Source: Homalodisca vitripennis
Lineage: Eukaryota; Arthropoda; Insecta; Hemiptera; Cicadellidae
Reading direction: 5' to 3'
Assembly (NCBI RefSeq): GCF_021130785.1
Contig: NW_025777936.1
Coordinates: 1 to 64,000, forward strand
Length of the DNA stretch: 64,000 nucleotides
Shown here in pieces: positions 47,883 to 59,597 of the stretch. A program made the position numbers and the translations under genes. Under the pieces are notes generated by a model. It was not told the origin of the DNA and did not search any database. It worked only from the letters and a program-made list of their open reading frames with translations. Position 1 is the first letter of the stretch, and every line of letters starts with the position of its first letter.

Positions 47883-50800
47883 TCAAAGTTTTCCAAGTTT
47901 GTTTAACTCTTCTAAAATATCTGTTTTATATCCATACGGTACTGTATCGATCTTATTTTCTAGGACAATTCTCTTATCATATTTAGCGTTCAGTGCCAGC
48001 TTGTTTATGGTAACGGGTGTACAACTCATGTTTATAGCTTTTGATTACTGTCATCTCCCTAAATTCTTCTTTATCTTCGAACAAACATCTCTTCAAGTTT
48101 TCGATATTTATTGTTTTATTTACAACGCTTCTCTTAATTCCTTTACACCTAACTGGGTTTTTATCTAGATATTTGTACGAGTACATCTTAGACCTTAAAC
48201 CCACAAAATTCTTCTAAAACTTCGCTATTTAACTCATCTTTGAATTTCCCTATTACCTTCTTATTTTTAGTAGTGAAACATTCATGATCTTTTGGATAAT
48301 CACTTGTATCAAAGTCATCTATATTTTCTTTAATAATTTTAAAAGGATCTCGTTTCAATTCTAGAAAATAACTGTCTGTATCCATGTAACACAGATTCAA
48401 ATCTGGATCAAACTTCTTTAATTTGTTGTAATAAAACTCGTACATTAGCAATTTTGAGAGGTCGAGAACTGAAAAATCCTATGTAAATCGGTTTTGTTAA
48501 ATTTAACCTTTTGTTTGTACATGTGACTCGCTATACAGTTGTTGTCAAAGATGTTAAAGGCATATTTGAAATTTGTTTTTCTTAGCTTGTTTCATTGAAA
48601 ATTCTTCATTTCCAAGCTTAAAATATCACATATGTTTCTCACATTTTTCCATATATTTTCCAAAAAACTGAGTTTGTTCATCAGCTTATAAAAAGTCCTT
48701 TTTCAAAGTCGCTTGTAGCTTTGGTTCTCATGTTTGTGTTAAATCAATGTATTCTTTTCATAAAAGGCTTCTGATCGAATGCAATAAACTCTATTCACAT
48801 GTTTCAAAATCATACCTTGTTCCAAATAGAACTTCAAATTTCTCGAATGAACAACGTATTCAGTTTTATCCAGTAGAGTTGTGCAAAGTTTGTTTTTAAA
48901 ATGTTCTGGAGCAAGAGGTAAATCCTTGTGATGTTCGTGTAAATTTGTTGGATATCCAAGATCGACTTCGAGAATATAGCCATAATCTTCGTCGCCAGTG
49001 AGTTCTAAAATTGTTTCTTGCCACTCTTCTTTTGTATACGTTTTAGGATCCATCCACTTGATATCACTAAACGGCAGTTTTTGCATAAGACCATACCCAT
49101 AAAGGTTGTTTGCAATCGAGATAGAGTAAATAGTTTTTCGGGCTTTGTCTTATCAAAATCTTTTAAATATTTGTTATTTGCTTTCACATATCGTTTAATA
49201 CACTGAGAAATGCCTCCGCGAATACCTTTTTCGATCATCAAATACATATTATAATCACTAGTTAATTGTAATTCTATCTTCGTTAATTTTTAACATAGCA
49301 TCCCATGCAAGACTGGGAGCTGTTAGAATAGTGTGCTGGATCAAGCTTATAGCAATTCAAACAAATATTCCTAAAATTTTCAAAGATATCAGCGAGCAAT
49401 AGAACATCTTGAATGTTATAGAGATCAGAGTAATTTCCTAGATTTTTCTCTTTTAATTTGTTCCAAACATTTAAGTAGTGTTGAAAATCTTTCTCAGATA
49501 TGCTCTCATCTGTCAAAAGTGAATAGAAATCTTGAATTCTCAATTCTTCTGTGTAATCAAGTTTTTCAATACTGTCGATAAATTCATAGGGAAATATTCC
49601 TTTTCCAGATAGAATTTTAAATATTTCTTTCTTCGTCATTTGGCTGTCTTTCTATTATCTCATTCAATATTCTTTCCATCCTGTATAAAATGATTTGTAA
49701 TGTTTGAAGTCTTCTTTCTTTTGATTTTTCGCTAATTTTTTCAATAGACGAGGCCATGAATCTAAATGTGTCCACGAAAGAGAATTTTATGAACTTTCTA
49801 GGTTTGTCACCATCAAACTCATACCCGTATCCAGAATTTACAGAATAATTTATATATTTTTCATCGGTGTTTGCGATCAAATCAACATTTCCATATTGCT
49901 TAGCCAATTCTTTTATGTACAAATGAGTATCGTAATTTGACATATTGTGACAGAGAACGGGAATATTCTGAGGAAATTTTCAAATTAGATTACAAATTCT
50001 ATGAGCTGCTCCTCGAAACTTTCCAGTGAAATGACAATAATCTCTACATTTCTTGTACGTATCATCGTACCAATCATCTGGCATAAAACCTAAAGTTTTT
50101 TCTGTATCTTGATACGATATTTCTTCACAAATGTGGCAAAGACTAGAATTTTGGTACGCTAATTCTTCTTCTTACGGTCAATTTCATAGGTATTTTATTC
50201 TTAGAATTATACTTTTTAGCTATGTATTTCGATAATTTATTAAGTTCTTCTTCAAACAATTTTGCAGGAACATTAGGCAAATCGTCTTCATTTTTTGCTC
50301 TATAACATATAGGGTTTGTACAATGCGATTGGTCACATTTGACACTAAATATAGAGTAAAAACCATAAGGAATATGCTTCTGAATCTTGGTTGTAGTCGA
50401 TCTTTGTGGATTGTTCTTGCATGTCGGAATTTTTTCTAATATGCTCTCAAAATCCATATAAATAACGTAAGGATGAGAAAATTTCTTTTGATAATTAGTA
50501 AATGTTGTTGTTTGACCTGGAAATGGCATAATTGGTTTACCAAACTTCATGTTGCTTGCAAATTTCTAAATGATCTGTTAAATCTCCAGATTTGTAGAAA
50601 TGGCTTAAACACCTCCTACATAGAAATTTCCTTTGTTCATGTTTAGATAGCTGAGAACTAACTAATCTATTTAAATCAGTTATCAAAACAAAATGAGATT
50701 TGTCTTCTTGTTTTACATACAGTAGAATCAATATTTAATTCTGCATCATATTTTTCAGAAATTTGTAACGGAACAACCTTAATACTTTCATCAAAACTGT

Positions 50801-51845
50801 AGACATTGATAGACATTTTTGATATTTGTACTTGGAATTGTAACTTCGTTTCTCAAATAATTGTATATCTTTTAAGGACATTGGATACTCGAAACCTGAA
50901 AATATCTCGTCATTTACAAATTTTTCATATTGTTTTGATCTTTCGCAGTCTCTTTCGGGTTTTTCAATAGCACATCGGATAGAATAAATAAAGCAAATAA
51001 TCATCTTTATTTTTTGATATTTTATACAAGCTTTTTTATCTTTGATTTTCTTTGGCAAATCGATGTACGATCCTGCATTCATCATTTCGTGTTTTGTTTA
51101 AGGCTCAAAACTAGTTGTTTGCAGCTTTTAAATGTCCATCCAGAACCCTTATTTGGATGATTTGTCTGTTCTCGATGTGTTAATTTATTAAATTGCTTAG
51201 TAATAAAGTCGTTTACGTCAAATATTTCGTCTGATTTATAGTAAAGTACATTGGACCACGTTTGTGTTTCACCGTTCACTAAAGTTTCGTTCGTATTCGC
51301 ATTCTAAAGATAAATAACCTTTCATATATTTTTAACGGTTTCTTGAAATTTTTCTATTAAACTTTTAATCTCTGGCCTCATAATTGATAGATATTTGTAA
51401 ATTGACATGAACTTATCGCTTAAATTCGTTAAAATGTATTGCTTGAAAAGACCGTGTATTGAGGATAAAACTTCTACATCAATGATATTTTTAGGTTTTT
51501 CGTTAAGAGTTTTATCAATTTCTTCGATCATTTCAGACTTAGTTTTATCGTTTGTTTCTAAGGACAATTTTTCAGCGATTGATTGAATTTTTTCATCATT
51601 AAAATAGATTGAGATCTTTTTTTATCTTCCTTAAAGCTTTTCTTTAATTCACGCAATTTTTCTATATTGTACATCTTTTCGTGACCATCGATTTGATTCT
51701 CTTTAGCCCAAGTCCTCAAATAATTTAGTTCTTTTTCATAAATATCTTTATTTTTCAGATGATTCTTCGAATTATAATGCCGAGTATAGTGATGTTCAAA
51801 AACATCTTTTTTGCAGTATGGGCACTTTATCTTTTTCCGCTCCAT
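47883..51845 (-). CDS. Protein-primed type DNA polymerase B (frameshifted)
   Basis: About 1320 codons, normal for Polintons. It would replicate the element from its ends. The N-terminus (51558-51845) has a C2H2-like finger, CPYCKKDVFEHHYTRHYNSK. GSGWTF and GSYIDLPKKI (about 51125 and 51060) mark the extended N-terminal region, and CRRCLSHF with a following H/C (50590-50640) a zinc finger. Exonuclease motifs: YMDFESI (about 50454), SNYDTHL (49940) and YNIQDVLLL (49408). Polymerase motifs: NNLYGYGLMQKLP (about 49120, with the D one frame away), the FYKLMN.S.FGK region (48680) and YMDTDS (48382). More than ten indels split it into at least ten frames. All motifs are present, so nothing essential is deleted. 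Confidence 0.9.
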
Positions 51846-51942
51846 ATTTAAAGAGCAAAAATTTGTAAACTAAAATTTTGAGAAGTGGTGATTTTTGACA
51901 CAAATCAGCACAATTTTTGGTCAAATGTTTTCAGATTGTTCT

Positions 51943-52000
51943 ATTTATTATAGAAAAATCTTTTAACTAAATTTAGTTAAAAGATTTTTCTATAATAAAT
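51943..52000. repeat. 58-bp perfect palindrome
   Basis: The left arm ATTTATTATAGAAAAATCTT continues through TTAACTAAA to 51971, and the right arm 51972-52000 is its exact reverse complement with no spacer. Each arm carries TTTTTCTATAATAAAT, so the start-site motif faces both ways: to the right it reaches the ATG at 51999, to the left it faces the polymerase gene (start 51845). The left TIR has no such palindrome. Confidence 0.95.
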
Positions 52001-52001
52001 G
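51984..52001 (+). promoter_or_regulatory. Start-site motif TCTATAATAAATG
   Basis: TTTTTCTATAATAAATGG at the start of the right TIR gene. It is the right half of the palindrome at 51943-52000. Confidence 0.55.
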
Positions 52002-52306
52002 GCGGTGCTGTTACAAGAGTTGAATAAGGTTGGTGAACTAAGATTCAAAGAATATAAGAAATTAGTGGAATTGGAAGAAAAAAAGAGATATAGAATCTTG
52101 AATTTGGGAGAAAATGAAAGATAAATTCGGGTTTTACAATAATTGCCGAGTTGGAAGATTGTAAAGTACACTTACCGAACAGATTTTTGACTGTTTTGGA
52201 TGAAAAAAAGATTAAAGAATTAAACAAAAATGAAAAATTACACTTGATTGTTACTGGAAAAAAGACTATTAAAGATAAAGACTGTGTTTACAATTTAACT
52301 TTGTAG
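51999..52306 (+). CDS. TIR-encoded small protein, right copy (frameshifted)
   Basis: 308 nt, two more than a 101-codon gene. The extra bases, compared with the left TIR, are a G near 52108 and a T near 52137, both in short runs. The N-terminal frame reads LLQELNKVGELRFKEYKKL. The rest contains AELEDCKVHLPNRFLTVLDE and ends in VYNLTL. Compact size with alternating basic and hydrophobic segments would fit a small nucleic-acid-binding fold, but that is a guess. It shares C-terminal sequence with 35263-35568 but has a different N-terminal third. Confidence 0.65.
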
Positions 52307-52528
52307 AATAAAGATTTTTTATTAAGATTTCTGGATTTTTTCATTAAAACAGCTTTATAAATGTAGAAGCAAACATTGAACAGTAAAACAGCTAAAGATT
52401 CGGTTATTTAACATTCGTGCTTTCCTGTTAGATTTCTTAGATTTGTTATATTGTTCAATGGACAGTATTTTACATTGATTTTCTGACTGTCCCAAAAGTG
52501 CGCCAGAACCGCCATATTCATATCTACT
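51999..52528. repeat. Right terminal inverted repeat of the Polinton
   Basis: 530 bp, inverse of 35038-35568. The outer part 52090-52528 is nearly identical to the left end. The last bases CCGCCATATTCATATCTACT end the element, followed by TATATA in the host AT tract. Confidence 0.93.
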
Positions 52529-52552
52529 TATATATATATATATATATATATA

Positions 52553-52630
52553 GGTTCCGGTAGCCAAGTTGTCTAAAACTTTGAACTTTGGATCTTAGCT
52601 AAAGATAGCACAGGCTTAAGTTTTGTTTTT
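52553..52630 (+). repeat. tRNA-Leu-like SINE head, copy 2
   Basis: Same structure as at 15830: TAGCCAAGTTG box, variable-arm hairpin GCTA-AAGA-TAGC, and T-stem ACAGG/TTTGT. The first T-stem pair is A-T here and G-C in the other copy. The anticodon loop has changed to TTTGGAT, so it is further from a working tRNA. It begins about 24 bp right of the Polinton end. Confidence 0.6.
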
Positions 52631-53075
52631 GCACTGAAAAATTAAAAGTAATTTGTATGATATATTTTAAACTAAGTGGTATTAAGGTTTCTTCAAATTT
52701 GTGATGGAAACAATCTATTATAGTTTGATAAAACGTCGTTACTACATTTTGACGCAATTAATATAGTATTAGTCATTTTAGATCGCATTGATGGAGAAAA
52801 TAATAACCATGATGTCGACAAAGATAAGTGAGGTTACTAAGACACTAAGTCAAGAAGTGACTGACGTCAACGCAGACCGACATAAGTACCTTAATCGCCA
52901 GTCAGACTCGCGGTCCTCATCTTTTCTCGAGTTCCAGCACCTGAAATCGAAATAGCGTGTGTTGGTGTCACTGGTGATTCGGAGGCCAAGCCAGAAAATG
53001 CACTATTCCCTGTCAGAACGCTGCCAGACCTCGGGAAACGAGCCGTGAATGACTAGTAATCCCACACTAATGTCT
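52631..53075. repeat. Repeat epsilon, copy 2, with empty mariner site
   Basis: Collinear with 17272-17725. AAAGTAATTTGTATGATATA at 52645-52664 carries a single TA at 52656-52657 where the other copy holds the mariner. Confidence 0.7.
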
Positions 53076-54685
53076 ATCCACCGTCTCTTTATCACGGACA
53101 GTTATTTCTTGTATACATTGGAATAGTGATGTTTGTCCATCCGAAATTCTGCTTTAGTAGGAAAGGGTAAAATTTGAAAGATTTTGCAGGGAAAATTTCC
53201 ACCATCATCAAAGAGTCTCGTGAACAAAAGGTGAAAATAGTCAAGTGCTATTCTGGATCTGTGACGTACAAAAAAAGGAGAAAAATTGTGGACTATTGTA
53301 ATATCGACTCGCAATTTGTAATATGACGTGTCGTAATGTAGAGGGAAGCATTGTAAACTGCTTATAAATAAGATAATTTTCATAAAAGGTTTTTGGCTAG
53401 TATAGAAAGTTTCTGTAGTGAATGCAATTACTAATTTTTTTCAGATGAAAAGTTAAACAAAAAATGTCCAAGTGGTTGTAAATATGAAAAAATATTTCTC
53501 TTTTATTAAATTATGAAAGCTTCGTTGTACATGCGGTATACTCTAATATCTAATCATGGAGAGAAGCAATAATAGGCCTGCTACTGTGGGGAGTAAACAA
53601 TGTAACGCTTAGCTCAAAATTACAATGTAACTTAGAAATTATTAAATTACTTTCTATGAGAAACGCGCTGAATTCACAAATCCTAATATGAACCTAAATT
53701 AAAGGCAAATAAAGTGCTTTATTCGTTTTTGTTTAGTTATATTGGTTTTAATTCTACTCAACGTTTTATGTATACGACAGCAAAGTTCTATTAAGTATTT
53801 ATTTGTACTTTTACTTCGGTAATTTTTTGAAACTCTACATACATTTACGTAATATGATGTACTCATACAACGTTCACTGTATGCTCCGCAACAAACACTG
53901 TTGGAAGTTTGACAATAGGCAAGGCTTGTGACGTAATGTTAATTGCGTGCCAAACTAAGTCTGCCATTGTTTTGTTGTTTAAAACACTGTGGAGAAAGTT
54001 TTCGTGATGAAATACTCGGTTGAGTGCAATATTTTTTACATTTTTTGTAACTCACTAAGCGATATTAATATTTGAGCATTTGGTGTTTCTTCAATTTTAA
54101 TAGTCTACAAGGCCGATTTTTAATACAGCCTCATTTCAATTCCTCTATTCAAGAAGTTTGCAATCTATATAAAACTTTTGCACCGTCTCTTAAGTAATAC
54201 GTTCAATAACGTGTGAAGAATAAACTAAATCACTAAAAATATTTATAAAAGTACGAAGCATATAATTTACGTGAAAATTATTTCATAATCTCAAAATACA
54301 TTACTCCATCACAACCGAACAATCATTTGGGAAAATCTCAAAACATTGGTCATCTGTTACATGTAAAAGAAATACTAAAACACATAATCCCTAGTACGTT
54401 TATTTTATTTAAGTCCAGTCACTTAGGTAGTTTGTTCAGAACATTTAGCTTTTACTTATAGTAGTTAAAACTATTTTGTAAAACAACTGCTGTCTGGTAT
54501 AAATACGCAAGCCTGAAAGATACGCAGAATAAAGTCTACAAACATCATAAAACACGTTACATTAAAAGCAACCAACTCAGACATAAATGTCGCTGTCATG
54601 TAAAAATATGCATACGGAAAATACGTCACGAAGGAAATGTATAGATCTATAATAGTGTTACTTTAAAATTTTGTAATGACCAACC

Positions 54686-54883
54686 TTGACAGGGATTGGG
54701 ACTGCCTGTGCTTAAAACAGTTGCCGTGCATTCACCACTATTACCAGAACCTACAGCAATAGCTGCAGTGACACTGTTATGCGCACCCAGGTTAGAGCAT
54801 TACATGGTACTAGGGCCAGTCCTTGGGCAGGTCGTCGCCCTTCCACCATGTAATACTCCCTTCCCTTATTAGGTTGGTTAATA
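54686..54883. repeat. Conserved core of module delta (copy d)
   Basis: Core with GGGATTGGGACTGCCTGTGC and CCTTGGGCAGGTCGTCGCCC. Very close to the copy at 5456 in the paralogous place. Confidence 0.8.
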
Positions 54884-57767
54884 GAGATATGTAGGTTAGG
54901 TCACGTGTGCTGCAATCTACCACATATAATATGCACTTCCTCGACAAGAGAATAATTTAGATCCATAAATTCTCACTAGACGTATTCAACTTTACCGTAT
55001 TAATACATGATAAAAGAGTTTAATGTTTTCAGATTTTTTGACACAGTGGTTGATATTAAAAGGAAATATATTTTATTCTCGGTTGCAATTTATGTAATAT
55101 AAATATAGAGGTTACTCCATATTTTGTTCAATTTGATCTTGTATTACACTCCTAATTGCACCCAATCTTTCAAGTGCACAATGAGCTGACTTGAAAGATG
55201 TGTCAAAATTATTAAAGATAAGTGTGATTTAAATTATTAGGATCTGATAGGATAAGACTTCTACGTTCACCACACACGAGTATAAAACTTTAAGACCAAT
55301 GCTAACCATTGGATTTACCTTTTCATTAAAATTAAGTTCACAACAGTTAAAAATTACTAAATATTAATAACGTTATAATTTAGATTCTATAGAAAATTTC
55401 TAACAATGGAATTCATAGATTTACTAACCTCATGGAATCTTTCTTTTTATTACATATTCTTAATAATATCCTCCATTAATAATTTCCGTCCTCTTCTCAC
55501 TGGTGTTGTGTTGGAAGTTAGCCCACGACCACACATGTAGCGGACACACAGGTCTTTATGGAGAAACAAACTGAGGCAATACATTGATGACATCAATGAA
55601 GACATAACGAGAAACGACTTGCGGTTGAATATTTATTTAAGTTAACAGCAGTGGAAAACGAAATTGTGTGTGCTGATATAACAGGAGATTTAAAAACTTA
55701 ACCAGTAAATGCACCTTACCCTGTCAGTACGCCATCAGTCGTGGATCACTATTAGCGGCTAGTTTTCTCTTACTAATGTAATTCCACTATCATTTTTTTA
55801 TATTTAGATTTAATCCATATAGGAAAGAACTAAGATCTAAGATTAATGTGTTTAAATAAACATCTAGTACAGCTCTTACAACATTGTCTAGTTGAATCAG
55901 ATAGTACAGTTACAACGCAGGGTGACCTACGCGTGTTCATATAAAGCTTACAAATAACAAAATCAATCTGATTTTATTGGTTGACCTGGAAGAAATCGAT
56001 TGTCAACCAAGCTAATTTTGGAAGAATAAAAACTGACATTTAGTTATTTTTTTTAATCACGTCAGGAAATTAAAATAAAAGGGGAGAAAAAGGTTAGTTA
56101 AATTGTCTACATATAACTAAAAACATATTTATTATTCTTGGGGACAGTTTTAGTATGTAAAAGGTAAGAAATATAATTTTAGAAAAAATTTCATTATTTC
56201 TTATTTTTAACACTTTCATAATTTTATATGTCGGCCACCACCACAACTCCCAAAAATTATGATTTTTTCTAGGGTAAACCCTCCAAAAAATTTTTACAAC
56301 CAGGTTAAGTACTGAAACTATAAAAATTGGCAATACAACGTACACCACTTAAAACAATAAACAAGTGAAGAAATACTTTTCAATTGAAATATCATTAGAC
56401 ATTTTAGAACAGATTCTTGCAACAAGCAATGGTGGCACCAATGTAACAGTTAAATACGTTTATTATTACATTCGTAAACTTGCAACGTTTTTCTTTTCAC
56501 TTGTGTGTATCTACGATACTATACACACTTTCGTTCAGTCTAAAAAGCCTAAATAAAGTACGTCTGAGAACATTCACTTAAATGTTGATTGTGAACAATG
56601 CAAAAAAATCGCGTGTATTGCATCTCTTCGTTGTAGAGTGATAAGCTGTGTTTTTAATTTATGCAAATATTTAATCAACTGTACTGCTTCATCAGTAGTG
56701 ATAATAATGGACAATCATGTGGCGTAGTGGCCAGAGTCCATACAGTAATTACATGCACATAAAAATACAATACAGTAAGTGAGTTATAGTACTTCTGCTG
56801 TTCTACAGGTAAATAAGTCAAAGCCATGAGTTGCTACAATCTAAACTCAAGGCGTAATTGTTTAACACCAATATTCAGACAACATATACAGCCATACATA
56901 AAAGAAAACATCTAGGTGAATTGTATTCAATGAAAATTGTGATGTTTTGACTTATCCGTTTTGAAGAATATCCCTGCCAAAACGACAGAGGTTCAGCTGT
57001 GGTGTTCTGGTCATAGGTCGGAAGACTGAATACAAACTTTTTCCGTATCAACTTGAAGGAAAATTACTCTCGATGCCTCTGTACTAAATCATTTTTCAAA
57101 GGTTTTTAATTTGGTTTAAATTGTGTTTTCATGGTAACAAGGAATAATTATTGTCTGTTAAGAAATATGCTATTCGTATGACGTAAGTTAGTTATATAAA
57201 TTATCAGGAAGAACAATCTAACATTTTACACCAGAAAAACTTATTTCTCTAATTTTGTATAGATGTTTACAGCAGAATAAGTATATATACCCATTACAGA
57301 AAGTTGTACTAAACAAATAGGTAATGCCAGTCGTATGCTAGAGTATCATGAAATAGTTTCATTAATTAGAACATGTTTGTTTTAGTTTTTGCTGAAGAAC
57401 TATAATTTGACCCAACACAAGACAATAGTTATTTGCAAAATGGCCAAGCTAAGCGTTATGCCAACCTGTCCAAGCTTGGATTATTGACAAAATCTACCCT
57501 CTTTGGCTCTAATTTCTAAGATAATTTGTATATAGTAAAATAGTATGTTCCTAACACAGTAAAACTGAACACACAAATATGTAATCGGCTAAGCAACATG
57601 CTTGCTCGAAAAGCTTGATTTTGTTATAAAACACTTTCTTTTTTACTGGTTGCATGTAACTCTCGTTTATTATTGGTTATTCAAACCATCTCCCGGAAAA
57701 TATGTCTTGAAGTAAATTTCTATTAGATCTATTATAATTTTACACATTAAAAAAACCAATTTACACC

Positions 57768-57957
57768 GGGATTGGGACTCCCTGTGCTTAAAACAGTTGC
57801 CCTGCATTCACCAATGTTACTAGAACCAACAGCAATAGCTGCAGTGACACTGTTATGTGCACTCAGGATAGGGCATTACATGGTGCTCTGGCCAGTCCTT
57901 GGGCTGGTCGTCACCCTTCTACTATGTAATACGTTCCTCCCTTATTAGGTTAGATGA
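57768..57957. repeat. Type II delta core, copy 2
   Basis: Paralogue of 7938-8100. It keeps GGGATTGGGACTCCCTGTGC and GGGCTGGTCGTCACCC and is less decayed than the other type II copy. Confidence 0.7.
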
Positions 57958-59597
57958 TTGGGATATCTCGGTGAAAGTTACATGTACTGCAATCTACCGC
58001 AGATAATATGTATCTAAACAACAAGAGAATAATGCAGATCCGTAAATTCTCAATGATACGTATTGAACTTTAAAATATAAATACTATATAACTGCGTTTT
58101 GGGTTTTCAGATTATATTTTAATTAATTATCATTATCACAATGATCTTTACAATTTGCATGATAATTACTTTCTACATAAACAACATTAAGTTATATGAT
58201 TGTGCATATTCAAACGTGGATTTCAGTTGAGCGCCATTGAAGCACTTAGTAGCCTGAAGCATTTCATTTATGTTTTTTGAGGTGTGGTAAGTTAACTTTT
58301 CTGCATGATCAGTCTATATGACGGCATGACGATAGCTATACGCTTAAAATTTAGCAAGCAATCTTATCGAAGCCTATTACTCGACACGTATTGTAGCGTA
58401 CCCGTACCTTTTATACATAAACAAACAATACAATAAATGAATGTGGCCCATGTAAAAACACGATAGTGGATCACGTAAAGTTAGGAATTTTTAGGAAAAT
58501 TCACAACCAACCATCCTGGACTAACTTATCCTGCAGTTGCCTAAATAGATTCTAATACTAATGATGTAATATGTACAAATTGAGTTATGTTTCAAATGAT
58601 GTATGTACTAAACGTTTAATCATCATATAAATAAAAGGAGGGTATATTTTTGTCATTTTATACCAAGATAAAAAATTATAATACACACCATCGGCAAGGT
58701 ATTCTGAAAATAATGAAAAAATTAAACTGAGGGTGACGTTAAAATACCATCATATCGTGGCCTAATGAAAACTGCAGTAGATTATAATTTTAAGAAAACA
58801 CGAAGTAAGCTCATTAATTATGTGAAAGCAAATATATCTTTAGATTTTAGAGCCTTTAATACAATATTGTTAATTTCCAAGCGTTGCTGGATATAAAATC
58901 TATCGTCAATACTATGTATTTATTTTATGTCAGCTGTATCACATTTTACACCGGCTGGCTTTATTAAATATTATGTGTTATGTTTACATACAGTTTTATT
59001 ATTAATAACGTGTTTCTAACATATTAATTTGTCGTTTCTAGCAAATCAAAGAACAGTGTATACAAATTTTGCAGTTACCTATTTCGGAGACGTAAATCAT
59101 TCAGATTGCTCTAGGGTGAAACATTGTTTTATTTAACAAAGCATACAGGCGTCTTATGTATGAAAACTACTTTTAAATGTTCGACATGTTGTCACAGTGG
59201 CTTGATACAACGTGGACTTATATGTGGATTGCTGTCTCCCAGTTAGAGGTTAGTGAAAGTTAACCCACTCGTCAAGTGACATCTGGAATTCTCACTAAAT
59301 CTTCAAATCTGAGCCTCTGCAAGAAGAACCTGAAGGTCTCTTTGGTACCTCTCCAAATGGTAAAGCAAACTATTTTATTTGCTTTCTCGATTGTAGCCCT
59401 TGTTGAGTACGTATATTTTATGTTTATTATAATTAAATTAGCATGAGTTACAGAAACTATCATTAGTCTACAAAATAATAAAACAGCTTAACTGATGGTA
59501 ACTGTAAGTACAATGACACTTATAACATTCAGAATTTTACAAGTTCCCAAAGTGGTTTCATTCGCAACTGATAACATGCGATCATAAAGTCGGAGTC

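Larger units (their letters stand above)
35038..52528. mobile_element. Maverick/Polinton (adintovirus-like) element, 17.5 kb
   Basis: A self-synthesising DNA transposon or integrated virus. The ends are AGTAGATATGAATATGGCGG and its inverse, flanked on both sides by TATATA (35032-35037 and 52529-52534), consistent with the 6-bp duplication of Polintons, although the AT repeat makes the duplication impossible to prove. TIRs are about 530 bp. It carries DNA polymerase B, integrase, packaging ATPase, adenain-like protease, major and minor capsid candidates and about ten accessory genes, many with a shared start-site motif. Most long ORFs are split by 1-nt indels at homopolymers. The host repeat resumes cleanly on either side, which shows a simple insertion. 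Confidence 0.95.
53076..59588. repeat. Host repeat block beta, copy 2
   Basis: Collinear with 3346-9790 and includes the 56040-56750 stretch missing there. Contains module delta with its core at 54686-54883, and the type II core at 57768-57957. Frames such as 53102-53383 are repeat-derived. Confidence 0.7.

Noticed and set aside
35032..52534. TATATA as a proven target-site duplication
   Set aside because: It lies in an (AT)n tract, so identity on both sides is expected by chance; reported only as consistent.
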